Source: Nostoc sp. ATCC 53789
GTDB taxonomy: Bacteria > Cyanobacteriota > Cyanobacteriia > Cyanobacteriales > Nostocaceae
Assembly (NCBI RefSeq): GCF_009873495.1
Contig: NZ_CP046705.1
Coordinates: 124,001-188,000, forward strand
Direction of reading: 5' to 3'
Length of the DNA stretch: 64,000 bases
The position numbers and the translations under genes were made by a program. Below the pieces are notes generated by a model. It made no database searches, was not told where the DNA came from, and worked only from the letters and a program-made list of their open reading frames with translations. This document shows, in pieces, positions 8,444 to 17,787 of the stretch (the first letter of the stretch is position 1; every line of letters begins with the position of its first letter).

Positions 8444-11400
8444 CGTCGAAACTGTAGATGCTCCCCGTTATCATCTGATTGTTGAGGGTTTATTTTCAAT
8501 CTCTTCAGAATCGATGGTTTGTCATCTCTAATCAGTTGCCTAACGATGTTCATTTTCTCCTCAAAAGTCAAAGCTAAAGCATCAGTTGTAACACTCGTAA
8601 ATAACTCGCTGACCTTTGCTCCTGTTACCTTTTCACCTTTGACATATTTTCCTACTTCCATAACTACTTCTGCCAATCTTTCAATATCTAAACCCTGAAT
8701 CATCTGTTTGAGATGCAACTTTAATTCTGCTAGTAATGTTTTAGCTAAGGTTGACTCAGTAGCTGATTGCTCAACAGAGTTAGAGGTGGATAAAATAGCT
8801 CTCTTCTCTACATGAGATTGCAACTCAGCCGTCAATGCTATTTCAAACTCATTGAATGTACTTTTAGCAGCAACAAGTTGTTGATGAGATTGAGAAAGTT
8901 GCTCTGTCAATCCTAATACTGCTTGGTTTAAAGCAGACTCGATAGCTGATTGCTCAACATAATCAGAGATTGACAGAATAGCTTTATTTTCTGCATAAGA
9001 TTGCAACTCAGCCGTCAATGCTGTTTCAAACTCATTGAATGTACTTTTAGCAATGACAAGTTGTTGATGAGATTGAGAAAGTTGTTCTGTCAATCCTAAT
9101 ACTGCTTGGTTTAAAGCAGACTCGATAGCTGATTGCTCAACATAATCAGAGATTGACAGAATGGCTTTGTTTTGTGCATGAGATTGCAACTCAGCCGTCA
9201 ATGCTGTTTCAAAGTCATTGAATGTACTTTTAGCAGCAACAAGTTGTTGATGAGATTGAGAAAGTTGTTCTGTCAATCCTAATACTGCTTGGTTTAAAGC
9301 AGACTCGATAGCTGATTGCTCAACATAATCAGAGATTGACAGAATGGCTTTGTTTTGTGCATAAGATTGCAACTCAGCCGTCAATGCTGTTTCAAAGTCA
9401 TTGAATGTACTTTTAGCAGCAACAAGTTGTTGATGAGATTGAGAAAGTTGTTCTGTCAATCCTAATACTGCTTGGTTTAAAGCAGACTCGATAGCTGATT
9501 GCTCAACATAATCAGAGATTGACAGAATGGCTTTGTTTTGTGCATGAGATTGCAACTCAGCCGTCAATGCTGTTTCAAAGTCATTGAATGTACTTTTAGC
9601 AGCAACAAGTTGTTGATGAGATTGAGAAAGTTGTTCTGTCAATCCTAATACTGCTTGGTTTAAAGCAGACTCGATAGCTGATTGCTCAACATAATCAGAG
9701 ATTGACAGAATGGCTTTGTTTTGTGCATGAGATTGCAACTCAGCCGTCAATGCTGTTTCAAACTCATTGAATGTACTTTTAGCAGCAACAAGTTGTTGAT
9801 GAGATTGAGAAAGTTGTTCTGTCAATCCTAATACTGCTTGGGTTAAAGCAGACTCGACAGATGATTGCTCAATATAATCAGAGATTGTATTTAAGAGTTG
9901 TCTGGTGGCTGGTTGTGAAGAATGGACATAATTTGCTTCTCTATTAAAAATTGTTGAATCTTGTCCGTTAATTTGTCTTGAGAGTTTCTCTGTTCGTTGA
10001 CCTCGAAGCCCATCATCTGTAGAGCTTTGGTTAATTCCTGCAATATCGTCTCCATGTCCGAAGACTTTTTCGAGTTCAGCATCTCGGTTAATTGCTGCAA
10101 GAAGTTCGACTGATTCGCGCTCATTTCGATTAGGTTCTCGGCTTGGCTCGTTTCTAAGAACTCGATTTTCTGGGTTAATTGCTGGCTGTTGGTTTGTAAC
10201 TGCTCGATTTTCTGGGTTAATTGCTCTATCTTCTCGGTTAGGAACTGTATCTGAGTTAGGTTGTTGTCGTTGGTTAAAGTCATGGGTTTGTACCTGTGGT
10301 TTATTTTGTAAAAGATAGGGAACAGGCAATGGGGAATAGGCAACAGTTTTTTCTATTTCCTCTTCCCTGTGTGTTGGTAAGAGATCCAATTTGTCATTCC
10401 CTGTTGCCCGTTCCCTGTTGCCTGTTCCCTCAAGTTGTATAGAACGTTGTTCTGGTATCGGCTTACGCAAAGGTGGAAAAGCCGCAGTCTTTGAATGCTG
10501 ATTCTGCTGTTGCCAGTCCCGAAAGGTTGGAGCAAGATGACTCAATTTCTCGTAAGCGAGTGGCCCACTTGCGACTATGAAATCATCAACACCTTTAGAA
10601 GGCCCTGGCAAGCTGACAACTTTTACTCTTGCTCCAGCTTCTTGTAACAATCTTCCAGTCACGGAAATATCTCGCTCGATATGGAGCTTAGTTTCAGGCT
10701 TGGTTTCGTAGTCAAAACAGAACTTGAAAACTCTCCCTTGTGTGGCGAAAACCGCTAATTCCTCATGTACGTAAGACTTGCCAATTTTCTTGCCAAACTC
10801 ATCTTTGGGAGTTCGGTATCCCGCCGAAATCCCAGGTAGCCCAATGGCAGCATGACCCTGACTCAACAGACTGGCTGCTTTTTTCGCACCTTCTGCGATC
10901 GCACAGGGGATATTATGTTTCCAGACACAGTACCAAAATCCTGACTGGCGATCGCTATCACTGGGGTTCACCTTGTGTTTGGAGTAAATGCGTTCGGCAA
11001 TATCGTCAGGGACATCTAGCAAGAAGATACTTAATTCAACTTTTGGGGGATGCTCATATTTAATGAATTTCCCTTCAATTATTTGCCCAGACTCATCTTT
11101 TTTGGGTCTTGGTTGATTTGGCTTGTAGCATCCCCATCGTTTAATCGGCGGTTTCTCACCTGGCTTTAAGTTAGCAAATGTTCGCGCATCAACTCCAGCA
11201 TCACACCACCATCCACCAGCATCAAGATGCGAATATGCCCTTATAAAACCATCTGTTAGCCGTCCTGTATTTGTTCGATTCAGTTTTTCGCTGACCATGA
11301 GCCGTTCCCAGGCTTCATGCTCACCACCTGCATAGTTAAACTGAAGACTCTCAAAGTTCAACGCTGTAATATCGGGATGAATAGCACTATTTTCAAACTC

Positions 11401-14283
11401 CTGCCAATCCTTTGGTTCAAGAAAATTGGGAATGTCTTCAGTATGATATGGTGTCCAAAACGCTTCTGTGGGGACAGGAGATTTCAGTACTGGCTTAGAG
11501 AAAACCGATTCAACAGTATTATAATTTGGTGTCTCTTTCAAGACGGGCAAGACTTTCGGTACTTTTATTGATGAATCATGGCTTGTTGTCCGGCTAGATG
11601 CAACTGATTTCACAATTGGCTCGACAAAAGGAGTAGATACTGTCGTCTCTTGTTTTAGTACTGGCTTCTCAAAAGGGGCACTTATATTTATAGTTATTGC
11701 TTGGTGCTGCTTGAAAGTCGATTTCTGAATTTGTTTTCGTAACAATTCCAAGGCATTTTCTTTAGACTTCGACTGTTGCGCTAACCAGAGCAACCGCGTT
11801 GGATCTTCGGTGTAAATCTTTAATTCATGCCTTGCACGGCTGGCAGCAACATAAAAACTTTCCTGTCCAATAGTGAAATCTGCCGAAATTAACACCCGAT
11901 CCGCAGTTTTTCCTTGGCTACTATATGTTGTACTCACAAGGGCATAGTCTAAGTTTTGCGCCTGTGCCAAACTAATGGATTCAGTACGCTCATCAGCATA
12001 TTTAATCTGGACTATGTTCAGGTCGATCCCTGTTACAGTAAACTCCTGTCCGTTACGTCGTCCCAATTGCCGATCGTTTTTCTTCCATTGCAGGCGATCG
12101 CCCACAGCAATTTCAATCTGGTGACTCTGATAAACTGCTTTCTCAAAAGCCGTGTCTACCTGCAAAATCTGACGTTCATCACTTATAAGGGTCAACTTAT
12201 CAGTAGTTCGACCTACCACTTCATATAATTTGCCTTTAGAAAGCCCCCGGCGTTTGTAATCCCGTGTGGGAATGATCACATCACCAATTTCAAAGTTATG
12301 GGCAAACCGCATCTGTACTTTTGTCAGATTTTTGGTTTGCAATTGGGTGATGGTTGCAGTTTCTCCCAAAGTTCCTTCACCCTTGAGCTTCGAGCGAATC
12401 GCTTGGGTAAGGGCAAGTCTTTCTGTATTTGTTCCAGCTAACACAAGAGTTTTGAGTCGCTGCTCTGGTGTCCCTACTATATAATCATTGGCGATCTGCT
12501 CTATTTTGGATTCTGAAGAAACAGTTTTTATTGAGCCGGTCGCCAGTAGATGTTCAAATCCCGCTTCTACTCTGCCATCGGCAATTAAATCTACTGCCAG
12601 CTTCAGTTGAGGGTCTTTTTGGCGCAACGATTCATTGAGGTGTGCGGTTTTGATTCCCGCCTGTTGCAAGGATTTGAAGGGATTCCCTGCTGATACTGCT
12701 GACAACTGCCGAGTGTCACCGACTAAAATCACCCTAGCTTGAAGTAAGGTTGCTCGTTGTAGGAGTGCATGGGCATCCTTAGCACTGAGTAAACCCGCTT
12801 CGTCCACAATCCAGATTTGATTTGGTTCAATTTCTTGTGGTTCAGTGACAAGTAATCTAGCCACTGTCTCAGACTGAATTTCTAACTCTTCACTCAAAAC
12901 CTTAGCAGCAGAGGAACTAGGGGCAAAGCCAATAATAGTGTATCCGGCATCTGTGGCTATCGCTTTCAACTCCTTGAGGGCGAAAGTCTTACCAGCACCA
13001 GCTACTCCCTGCCATGCAATGAACTGGTCAGATGTTGTTGCAGCTAATTCTACTGCTTGGCGCTGTCCGGTATTTAGTAAGGTTTTCTGTAACTGGCTCT
13101 CAACTACTTCTCTATTAGTTATTGGGACTACTTTTCCAACACCTTGCTGCATCAACTCAATCGTCGCCAACTCCCGCCTCACTGCTGTCATCGTCGTAAA
13201 TTGGTGAGTCAACCCTGGCAAACCGATTAACTCCTGATGTTCTCTAATCAGGGGTGCAATCGCTGTTACATCCGTAGCTAAACGTGATTCTAGGATGAAT
13301 TTTTCTAAATCCTCTTGTCTAAAAGCGACATTTCTCTCACTGCAATGTGCGATCGCATCATCTAACGCATCAATCAGACTTTTTTGCTCAACCACAAGAG
13401 GAGCCTGTCCTTTTCTTGGTTCTCCTGGCTTGACAAACGTGATACCTAACGCCGCAGCTTCTTCTTTCCACAATGCAACTAATTCTGATTCTGGTAGTTT
13501 CTGCTTGCGCTGGCGGGTATCATCCCAAATTTTTTCACGTTCGGCCCAAGTCGAATTAGCACCAGATGAGGCGATGATTTGCTGTCGCCGCTTAGAAAAA
13601 GCCTCTAAATCCTCGAATTTAAAGCCTTTTATATCAAACTGCCCATGTAAACGAAGCTCTATCTCGTAGCCAAGCTTCTGCACCTCACGCGCCAGAGAGC
13701 TTTGGTATGCCATCCCCAAGAATTTTTTATTGGCGAATATTTCATTATTACCCAAACTCAACCACCTACCATCTGGAGTTTGGGTCATGTTCATCAGCAA
13801 ACAATGGGTGTGCAGATGTGGGTCTAAATCCCGACTTTCGATGTGATCGAACTGCGCGGCGACCAAGTTACCAGTCTTAACTCTATGTCTGCCGCTATTA
13901 TCTGTCACTCTGGTATAGGCATAACGCTGCTCTATTAGCTCCAGAGTTTCTTTTAGCGCCTGATGGTGAGCATCAATCAAACGAGTATCCCCGCCCACCA
14001 AGGCCATCAAGCTTACACTTTTGGGCGCAGAAAATGTACAGTCTAATGCGGCTCTGCGTTCTCCTTTCCCCTTTTCTTTGACTACTCTGGCATTCAATAC
14101 CTCACGACCATCAGGCGTAAGCCCCTCAATGATATTTTTAAAAGCTTCTTCATCATCGACTGCCCCTGACAACCCCAATTTTTCAGCACCTTGACCACTC
14201 CAAAGCGACTTACCTTGGTGATAGTAATTCTTGATGAAGTAGTTCACCGCCATCTCACTTGAGACGTTAGCCGCTGTTAGCAT
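8440..14283 (-). CDS. MobF relaxase-helicase fused to a DUF3854 module and a repeat tail
   Basis: 1947 residues. N-terminal TrwC/TraI-type relaxase (1-300): Tyr15/Tyr20/Tyr21, Asp81 and the metal triad His156, His158, His160 in DPHLHTH. Superfamily 1 helicase (about 400-850): Walker A GVAGAGKT (426-433), IWIVDEAGLLS, and a late YVAASRARHELKIY motif. It nicks oriT, stays bound to the 5' end and unwinds the transferred strand. Residues about 1020-1245 form a DUF3854 (TOPRIM-like) module (GWWCDAGVD, EGAKKAASLLS, CFDYETKPET, GVDDFIV), shared with the CyRepA1-like protein at 42.8-45.8 kb. The tail has six near-identical 61-residue repeats. Between module and tail lies an out-of-frame ORF and an intergenic-type repeat, so the tail fusion may be secondary. 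A GAGGTGAG ribosome site precedes the ATG. Confidence 0.88.
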   Translation of the reverse strand: MLTAANVSSEMAVNYFIKNYYHQGKSLWSGQGAEKLGLSGAVDDEEAFKNIIEGLTPDGREVLNARVVKEKGKGERRAALDCTFSAPKSVSLMALVGGDTRLIDAHHQALKETLELIEQRYAYTRVTDNSGRHRVKTGNLVAAQFDHIESRDLDPHLHTHCLLMNMTQTPDGRWLSLGNNEIFANKKFLGMAYQSSLAREVQKLGYEIELRLHGQFDIKGFKFEDLEAFSKRRQQIIASSGANSTWAEREKIWDDTRQRKQKLPESELVALWKEEAAALGITFVKPGEPRKGQAPLVVEQKSLIDALDDAIAHCSERNVAFRQEDLEKFILESRLATDVTAIAPLIREHQELIGLPGLTHQFTTMTAVRRELATIELMQQGVGKVVPITNREVVESQLQKTLLNTGQRQAVELAATTSDQFIAWQGVAGAGKTFALKELKAIATDAGYTIIGFAPSSSAAKVLSEELEIQSETVARLLVTEPQEIEPNQIWIVDEAGLLSAKDAHALLQRATLLQARVILVGDTRQLSAVSAGNPFKSLQQAGIKTAHLNESLRQKDPQLKLAVDLIADGRVEAGFEHLLATGSIKTVSSESKIEQIANDYIVGTPEQRLKTLVLAGTNTERLALTQAIRSKLKGEGTLGETATITQLQTKNLTKVQMRFAHNFEIGDVIIPTRDYKRRGLSKGKLYEVVGRTTDKLTLISDERQILQVDTAFEKAVYQSHQIEIAVGDRLQWKKNDRQLGRRNGQEFTVTGIDLNIVQIKYADERTESISLAQAQNLDYALVSTTYSSQGKTADRVLISADFTIGQESFYVAASRARHELKIYTEDPTRLLWLAQQSKSKENALELLRKQIQKSTFKQHQAITINISAPFEKPVLKQETTVSTPFVEPIVKSVASSRTTSHDSSIKVPKVLPVLKETPNYNTVESVFSKPVLKSPVPTEAFWTPYHTEDIPNFLEPKDWQEFENSAIHPDITALNFESLQFNYAGGEHEAWERLMVSEKLNRTNTGRLTDGFIRAYSHLDAGGWWCDAGVDARTFANLKPGEKPPIKRWGCYKPNQPRPKKDESGQIIEGKFIKYEHPPKVELSIFLLDVPDDIAERIYSKHKVNPSDSDRQSGFWYCVWKHNIPCAIAEGAKKAASLLSQGHAAIGLPGISAGYRTPKDEFGKKIGKSYVHEELAVFATQGRVFKFCFDYETKPETKLHIERDISVTGRLLQEAGARVKVVSLPGPSKGVDDFIVASGPLAYEKLSHLAPTFRDWQQQNQHSKTAAFPPLRKPIPEQRSIQLEGTGNRERATGNDKLDLLPTHREEEIEKTVAYSPLPVPYLLQNKPQVQTHDFNQRQQPNSDTVPNREDRAINPENRAVTNQQPAINPENRVLRNEPSREPNRNERESVELLAAINRDAELEKVFGHGDDIAGINQSSTDDGLRGQRTEKLSRQINGQDSTIFNREANYVHSSQPATRQLLNTISDYIEQSSVESALTQAVLGLTEQLSQSHQQLVAAKSTFNEFETALTAELQSHAQNKAILSISDYVEQSAIESALNQAVLGLTEQLSQSHQQLVAAKSTFNDFETALTAELQSHAQNKAILSISDYVEQSAIESALNQAVLGLTEQLSQSHQQLVAAKSTFNDFETALTAELQSYAQNKAILSISDYVEQSAIESALNQAVLGLTEQLSQSHQQLVAAKSTFNDFETALTAELQSHAQNKAILSISDYVEQSAIESALNQAVLGLTEQLSQSHQQLVIAKSTFNEFETALTAELQSYAENKAILSISDYVEQSAIESALNQAVLGLTEQLSQSHQQLVAAKSTFNEFEIALTAELQSHVEKRAILSTSNSVEQSATESTLAKTLLAELKLHLKQMIQGLDIERLAEVVMEVGKYVKGEKVTGAKVSELFTSVTTDALALTFEEKMNIVRQLIRDDKPSILKRLKINPQQSDDNGEHLQFRR
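8797..9894 (-). repeat. Six tandem 183-bp (61-codon) repeats in the relaxase tail
   Basis: Period measured directly: the same GATTGACAGAATGGCTTTG string occurs at 9151 and 9334, 183 bases apart. Each unit encodes ISDYVEQSAIESALNQAVLG, LTEQLSQSHQQLVAAKSTFN and AELQSHAQNKA with few substitutions (D/E, H/Y, A/I). The unit furthest from the gene end is slightly diverged, and a degenerate seventh follows toward 8750. The units are predicted helical/coiled-coil. Near-identity at the DNA level points to recent expansion or gene conversion. Confidence 0.92.
9891..10283 (-). CDS. Coiled-coil ORF overprinted inside the relaxase gene
   Basis: In a different frame of the same strand as the relaxase, ATG 10283 opens 130 codons encoding MTLTNDNNLTQIQFLTEKIE, heptad-like QLTQKIEQLQTNSQQLTQKI, then METILQELTKALQMMGFEV and DKIQQFLIEKQIMSILHNQ. 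This looks like a normal coiled-coil protein. The relaxase frame over the same bases reads as low-complexity polar text with repeated PENRA units, as expected of a wrong-frame reading. The ORF stops exactly where the 61-residue repeats begin. An intergenic-type repeat lies just upstream (10315-10435). The ribosome site is weak. It may be an ancestral separate gene now read through. Confidence 0.45.
   Translation of the reverse strand: MTLTNDNNLTQIQFLTEKIEQLTQKIEQLQTNSQQLTQKIEFLETSQAENLIEMSANQSNFLQQLTEMLNSKKSSDMETILQELTKALQMMGFEVNEQRNSQDKLTDKIQQFLIEKQIMSILHNQPPDNS
10315..10435. repeat. GGGAACAGG/CCTGTTCCC interspersed repeat inside an ORF
   Basis: Repeated GGGAACAGGCAATGGGG and CCCTGTTGCC(C/T)GTTCCC units on either side of a short spacer form an imperfect inverted repeat. 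In cyanobacteria such repeats normally sit between genes. Here the sequence is translated inside the relaxase frame (residues about 1283-1322), directly upstream of the overprinted coiled-coil ORF. Confidence 0.65.
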
Positions 14284-14648
14284 GGCTCACCTCGAAAAAT
14301 GGGGTTACAAAAGTTAATCTTTGTTCTATTCCATCTGTTGGTGCAACAAACTCTCGTCAAGAAATTCTGATTATTTTCTCTTATTGCAAGATAATCACCC
14401 TTGCAATAAGTATTGAAGTCAAAATCAATCCCCGTCATTAAACTTCGTAGTGCTTGATGACGAATGAAAATTTTTTCGTGAGACTTTGACCAAAACAAAA
14501 TTTTATTTCCCAAACTCTCCTGTCATTTAATATAGCAAAAAATCGAGCATTCTTTCCACCAAATATGGCGTACTGTGCGTCAGAAAAGGATGGATTCTAG
14601 GGCTTGTGGTTATTTCAGCTAATTACTAGATAATTGGGAGAATCCTTT

Positions 14649-14717
14649 GGAAAATTGGGAAGTATCAGGAAGTACTAGGAAGTCTTGGGAAGTCTTAGGA
14701 ATTGTTGGAAAATATTA
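14649..14717. repeat. 10-bp phased direct repeats upstream of the actin-like gene
   Basis: GGAAGTATCA, GGAAGTACTA, GGAAGTCTTG, GGAAGTCTTA, GGAATTGTTG and GAAAATATTA follow each other with an exact 10-base period from 14658 to 14717; a related GGAAAATTG sits at 14649-14657. One-turn phasing puts the GGAA cores on one DNA face. Position 300 bp upstream of a ParM-like gene suggests a centromere (parC) or operator; replication iterons are the alternative. The rest of 14284-15023 is A/T-rich and shows no convincing gene. Confidence 0.7.
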
Positions 14718-15579
14718 AGCTAATGAGAATTTTGTGACTAGATGATGTTGAATAGTTGAAAAGGTAAGAAATGAATTAGAGATTTGGGAGATATTGTTTA
14801 GATATTGGGAGATGTTGAATGTAATTGGTGATTATTGGAAATCGAGGGATTTTGTGGAGATTTTCTATCAGATGCACGAATTCATGGAAAGTCAAAGAGT
14901 ATTGCCAAAACTGTAATCTTTCTTCGTAAATGTGGAAAAAATCACGGTTTGGGCGGTTCACTTTGAGAGTAATTATCAATTAGATAGACAAAAAAAGGGT
15001 CAAAAACAGGGAGAAATTTTCTTGTGGATTTAATGTTGAGTCTTGATCCGGGAACTTCAATGACGAAGATGGTTTATCGTGTTCTCTCGGAGATTCCGTA
15101 CAAGTCAGAATTGCTGTGTATGGAACCAGAGTTAATTAAGATTTCCAAAGATTCGTTGGATTTATATGAGTCTGGGCAAATGAATCGGCCCAATCCAGAG
15201 AATGAAGCGTGGATAGAGTACAACGGAGAGTATTATGCGGTTGGGTTTTTGGCCCAAAAGTATTTTGAAGCGCGAATCAATTTTTTAGAACTCAAGTATG
15301 AGAACGCGATTCCAAAAACTTTGGCAGCAGTGGGGGCAATAGCGATTAGAGATTCTTTGAAGGCAAACTTTGATTTATCATTGGGACTGCTATTGCCTTA
15401 TGGGGAGTGGGAAGATAGAGAGAGATTAGAGAGGGGTTTAACTAAGGCACTGTCTAGTTTTAGCTTTCGAGGGAAACAATTTTGTATAAATCTGATTAAC
15501 TTTCAGTGCTTGCCCGAAGGTGGGGGACTGATATTGACGCGAAGTAAAAAACTTGGCACAGATTTCAATAAAATGAATA

Positions 15580-16765
15580 AGCTGTTACGCAGCTTGATTG
15601 TATAATAAAGCTAAGTAATTAACCTAGCATTAGCCACCTATGCCAGCAAAAAACCATCTTTCTAAAGAGCAAAAGGAACGGTTACTAAAAACTCTAAAAG
15701 AGCATGAAAATCCATACGTAAGAGAAAAAATATTGATTTTATTATTAATGAATGATGGAAAAACTTATCAGGAAATTAGTAAGTTTTTAGACATTGCATA
15801 TCCAACGGTAGCATATTGGGCAGTTCACGGCGATCCAGATAACCTAGAAAGTTTTTTAGATGGAAGAAGAGAAGGTAACTTCCGCAAAGTTACTAAAGAA
15901 TATGAGGATTTATTATTAGAAACAATTGAAAAAGAACCACTAGATTATGGGTATGATTTTGGTCGTTGGACGGCAGCAAGACTAGCCACGTACCTCGAAA
16001 AGATAACAGGAATTAAGTTAAGTGGTTCGCAAGTTGGGAGAATATTAGAGCGAAAAAAGTACGTTTACCTTTGGGCAAAATACAGCCTAGAGGACAAACA
16101 GAATCCTGAAATACGTAAGGCATTTAAAGAAAAATTGTCAGAATACTTAAGAATAACAAATGTTGCCCCAGAGCGTTTACAGGTATGGTTTTGGGATGAG
16201 AGTGGATTTAGTTTGAGAGTGATAAGAAGAAAAAATTGGGGTAAGAAAGGTACAAGAAAACAAATCACAGGTCAAAGAAGAAGAGGAAGAGTAAATATTA
16301 TGGGAGGGTTACGCTATCACGACAAGAAGAGAATGAATTTTGTGATTAAAAAAGGAAATGCAGATGTATTTTATGAGCAGCTTAAATCTTTGAATAATTT
16401 TCTTTTGCAAGAATGGATAGAGCAAGGAAATCCAATTGAGACTTTCAATAAATGTTCGGCGAAAATAGTGATTATCTTAGATAATGCCAGCTTCCATAAA
16501 AGAAAAGATATTTTAGTTCGTATCAAGGCAGAAATGCCAAATATTATCCTGGAATTTCTACCACCTTATAGTCCAGATTATAATTTAATTGAATTGGTTT
16601 GGCATTCAGCAAAAGAATATATAGCTCATAGATTGTTCGAGTCAGTATCACAGCTAGAAGAGTTGTTAAATAAATTGTTAAATGAAGGAGGTCTTATTAT
16701 TAAATGGGAACGCAAAATTAAAAATAAAGGTAATGCTATTTATTAAATTTAGCTGCGTAACAGCT
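15580..16765 (+). mobile_element. IS630-family element B, copy 1 (1186 bp)
   Basis: Ends are inverted repeats AGCTGTTACGCAGCT (15 bp) and the insertion is flanked by TA on both sides (15578-15579 and 16766-16767). A copy that appears identical lies at 52929-54114 in the same orientation. It splits the actin-like gene cleanly. Confidence 0.95.
15640..16746 (+). CDS. IS630-family transposase (element B)
   Basis: 368 residues in a single frame, unlike element A. An N-terminal helix-turn-helix (TYQEISKFLDIAYPTVAYWA, about 43-62) is followed by a second winged region (about 95-140) and a DDE domain with VWFWDESGFSL, VIILDNASFHK and YSPDYNLIELVWH. All three acidic residues are present, so it is probably active. 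It mobilises the element at TA dinucleotides. Confidence 0.93.
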   Translation: MPAKNHLSKEQKERLLKTLKEHENPYVREKILILLLMNDGKTYQEISKFLDIAYPTVAYWAVHGDPDNLESFLDGRREGNFRKVTKEYEDLLLETIEKEPLDYGYDFGRWTAARLATYLEKITGIKLSGSQVGRILERKKYVYLWAKYSLEDKQNPEIRKAFKEKLSEYLRITNVAPERLQVWFWDESGFSLRVIRRKNWGKKGTRKQITGQRRRGRVNIMGGLRYHDKKRMNFVIKKGNADVFYEQLKSLNNFLLQEWIEQGNPIETFNKCSAKIVIILDNASFHKRKDILVRIKAEMPNIILEFLPPYSPDYNLIELVWHSAKEYIAHRLFESVSQLEELLNKLLNEGGLIIKWERKIKNKGNAIY

Positions 16766-17343
16766 TATTGCTGTGGTGATGCTGGGTTTTCGGGATATAT
16801 CAGCCGTAATCTTTGAGCGGGGTATCTCAACTGGAAAAACGGAAGGATTGGGCTTGGCGTGGATGCTGGAGAGAATCAAAAGCCGAACATCAGGGCAAAA
16901 CTTACATGATCTGTTAAAGGCTGTTCATCTATCAGGCCCGACATTGAAACCGAGATACTGCAAACCTTTGGCTCGGAGCAAGAAGTCTGATTTTAAGGTT
17001 GAGGAAATAGCACAAATTATTGAAGTGGCTGACTTATCTCGTAAAGAATACTGGGAAAAGGTATCCACTTGGCTCAAAATTAATATTCCTGCCCATATTG
17101 AGCAAGTCATTATTGGTGGTGGAACGTCGGAATATTTAGGCTCGGAGTTGAAAAATTTGTTTACTCATACCGACATTTCATGGGCAGCAGAATTATCTGA
17201 GGATGTGCGTTTAGCTTTTAACCTGCCGATTAAAAAAGATGCCTTGTGCTTGCGTTTCACTGATGTATATGGATTGTTTCGTTACCAACACGCTACATCA
17301 TCCATTTCAACTCATCGTGCTTCTTAATTAAAGGAATAATGAA

Positions 17344-17778
17344 ATGTTTTCAGATGTTGAGTTTCGCTTACGAAGTAGAGTTAAGGCTGATAGCTCCGAA
17401 GCGGTGGTAATTAAGTATCTAAATTCCAAGAATACTCTTTATCCTGCTAGGGATATGGCGATGATTGCCATTAGCAGTTATTGGTTGCCTTTAGCTTATC
17501 AAGCTATGGATCAATCTGTGGATTTAGAGCAACACATTCGTGCTTGTCTTTACCGCCTTCAACTCCACTCTTCATATCTGATGGGACTGCTGGGAGAGAT
17601 CCCCTCTCAAGGAACGCCGATGATTGCAGTAGCCTCTAATCAATCACAGCCACTACAACTAATACAATCAGAACCATTAGCAATATCCAGGACTTTAGTC
17701 AAAGAAGCATTACAAATAGCCAGAACTCCCGTACCAGAAGAATTGGAGTCGGAAACTGACTGGTTAAATCCTTTTTAG
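17344..17778 (+). CDS. Candidate adaptor protein of the actin-type partition locus
   Basis: 144 residues starting 17 bases after the actin-like gene, behind an AAAGGAATAATGAA context. The first 80 residues are helical with a basic start (FRLRSRVKADSSEAVVIKYL) and a stretch SSYWLPLAYQAMDQSVDLEQ; the C-terminal half is polar and variable. In type II partition systems a small DNA-binding adaptor (ParR) follows the actin gene and binds the upstream repeats. Gene order fits that role, but no ribbon-helix-helix signature is obvious, so the function is inferred from position. Confidence 0.5.
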   Translation: MFSDVEFRLRSRVKADSSEAVVIKYLNSKNTLYPARDMAMIAISSYWLPLAYQAMDQSVDLEQHIRACLYRLQLHSSYLMGLLGEIPSQGTPMIAVASNQSQPLQLIQSEPLAISRTLVKEALQIARTPVPEELESETDWLNPF

Positions 17779-17787
17779 GACTGACCG

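Larger units (their letters stand above)
15024..17327 (+). pseudogene. ParM/StbA-like plasmid segregation actin, split by IS630-B
   Basis: The 5' part (15024-15579) begins at GTG 15024 behind a GGGAGA site and encodes the phosphate-1 motif LDPGTSMTKMVYRV. The 3' part (16768-17327) begins IAVVMLGFRDISAVIFERG (phosphate-2) and contains VIIGGGTSEYLGSEL (adenosine motif). Removing 15580-16765 and one TA joins the halves in frame (FNKMN + IAVVMLGFRDIS) with no loss, giving a 371-residue protein. ParM-like proteins polymerise to push plasmid copies apart. The insertion therefore disabled a once-functional segregation gene; the plasmid retains a second actin-like gene at 27.8-28.8 kb and parAB at 32 kb. 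Confidence 0.88.

Noticed and set aside
8797-9894. 183-bp units as replication iterons
   Set aside because: They are in frame, translate to a coherent helical unit and are far longer than iterons.
14277-14513. 78-codon minus-strand ORF ending at the relaxase start
   Set aside because: Low-complexity, Cys/Phe/Asn-rich text without a ribosome site; it is the A/T-rich leader of the relaxase gene.
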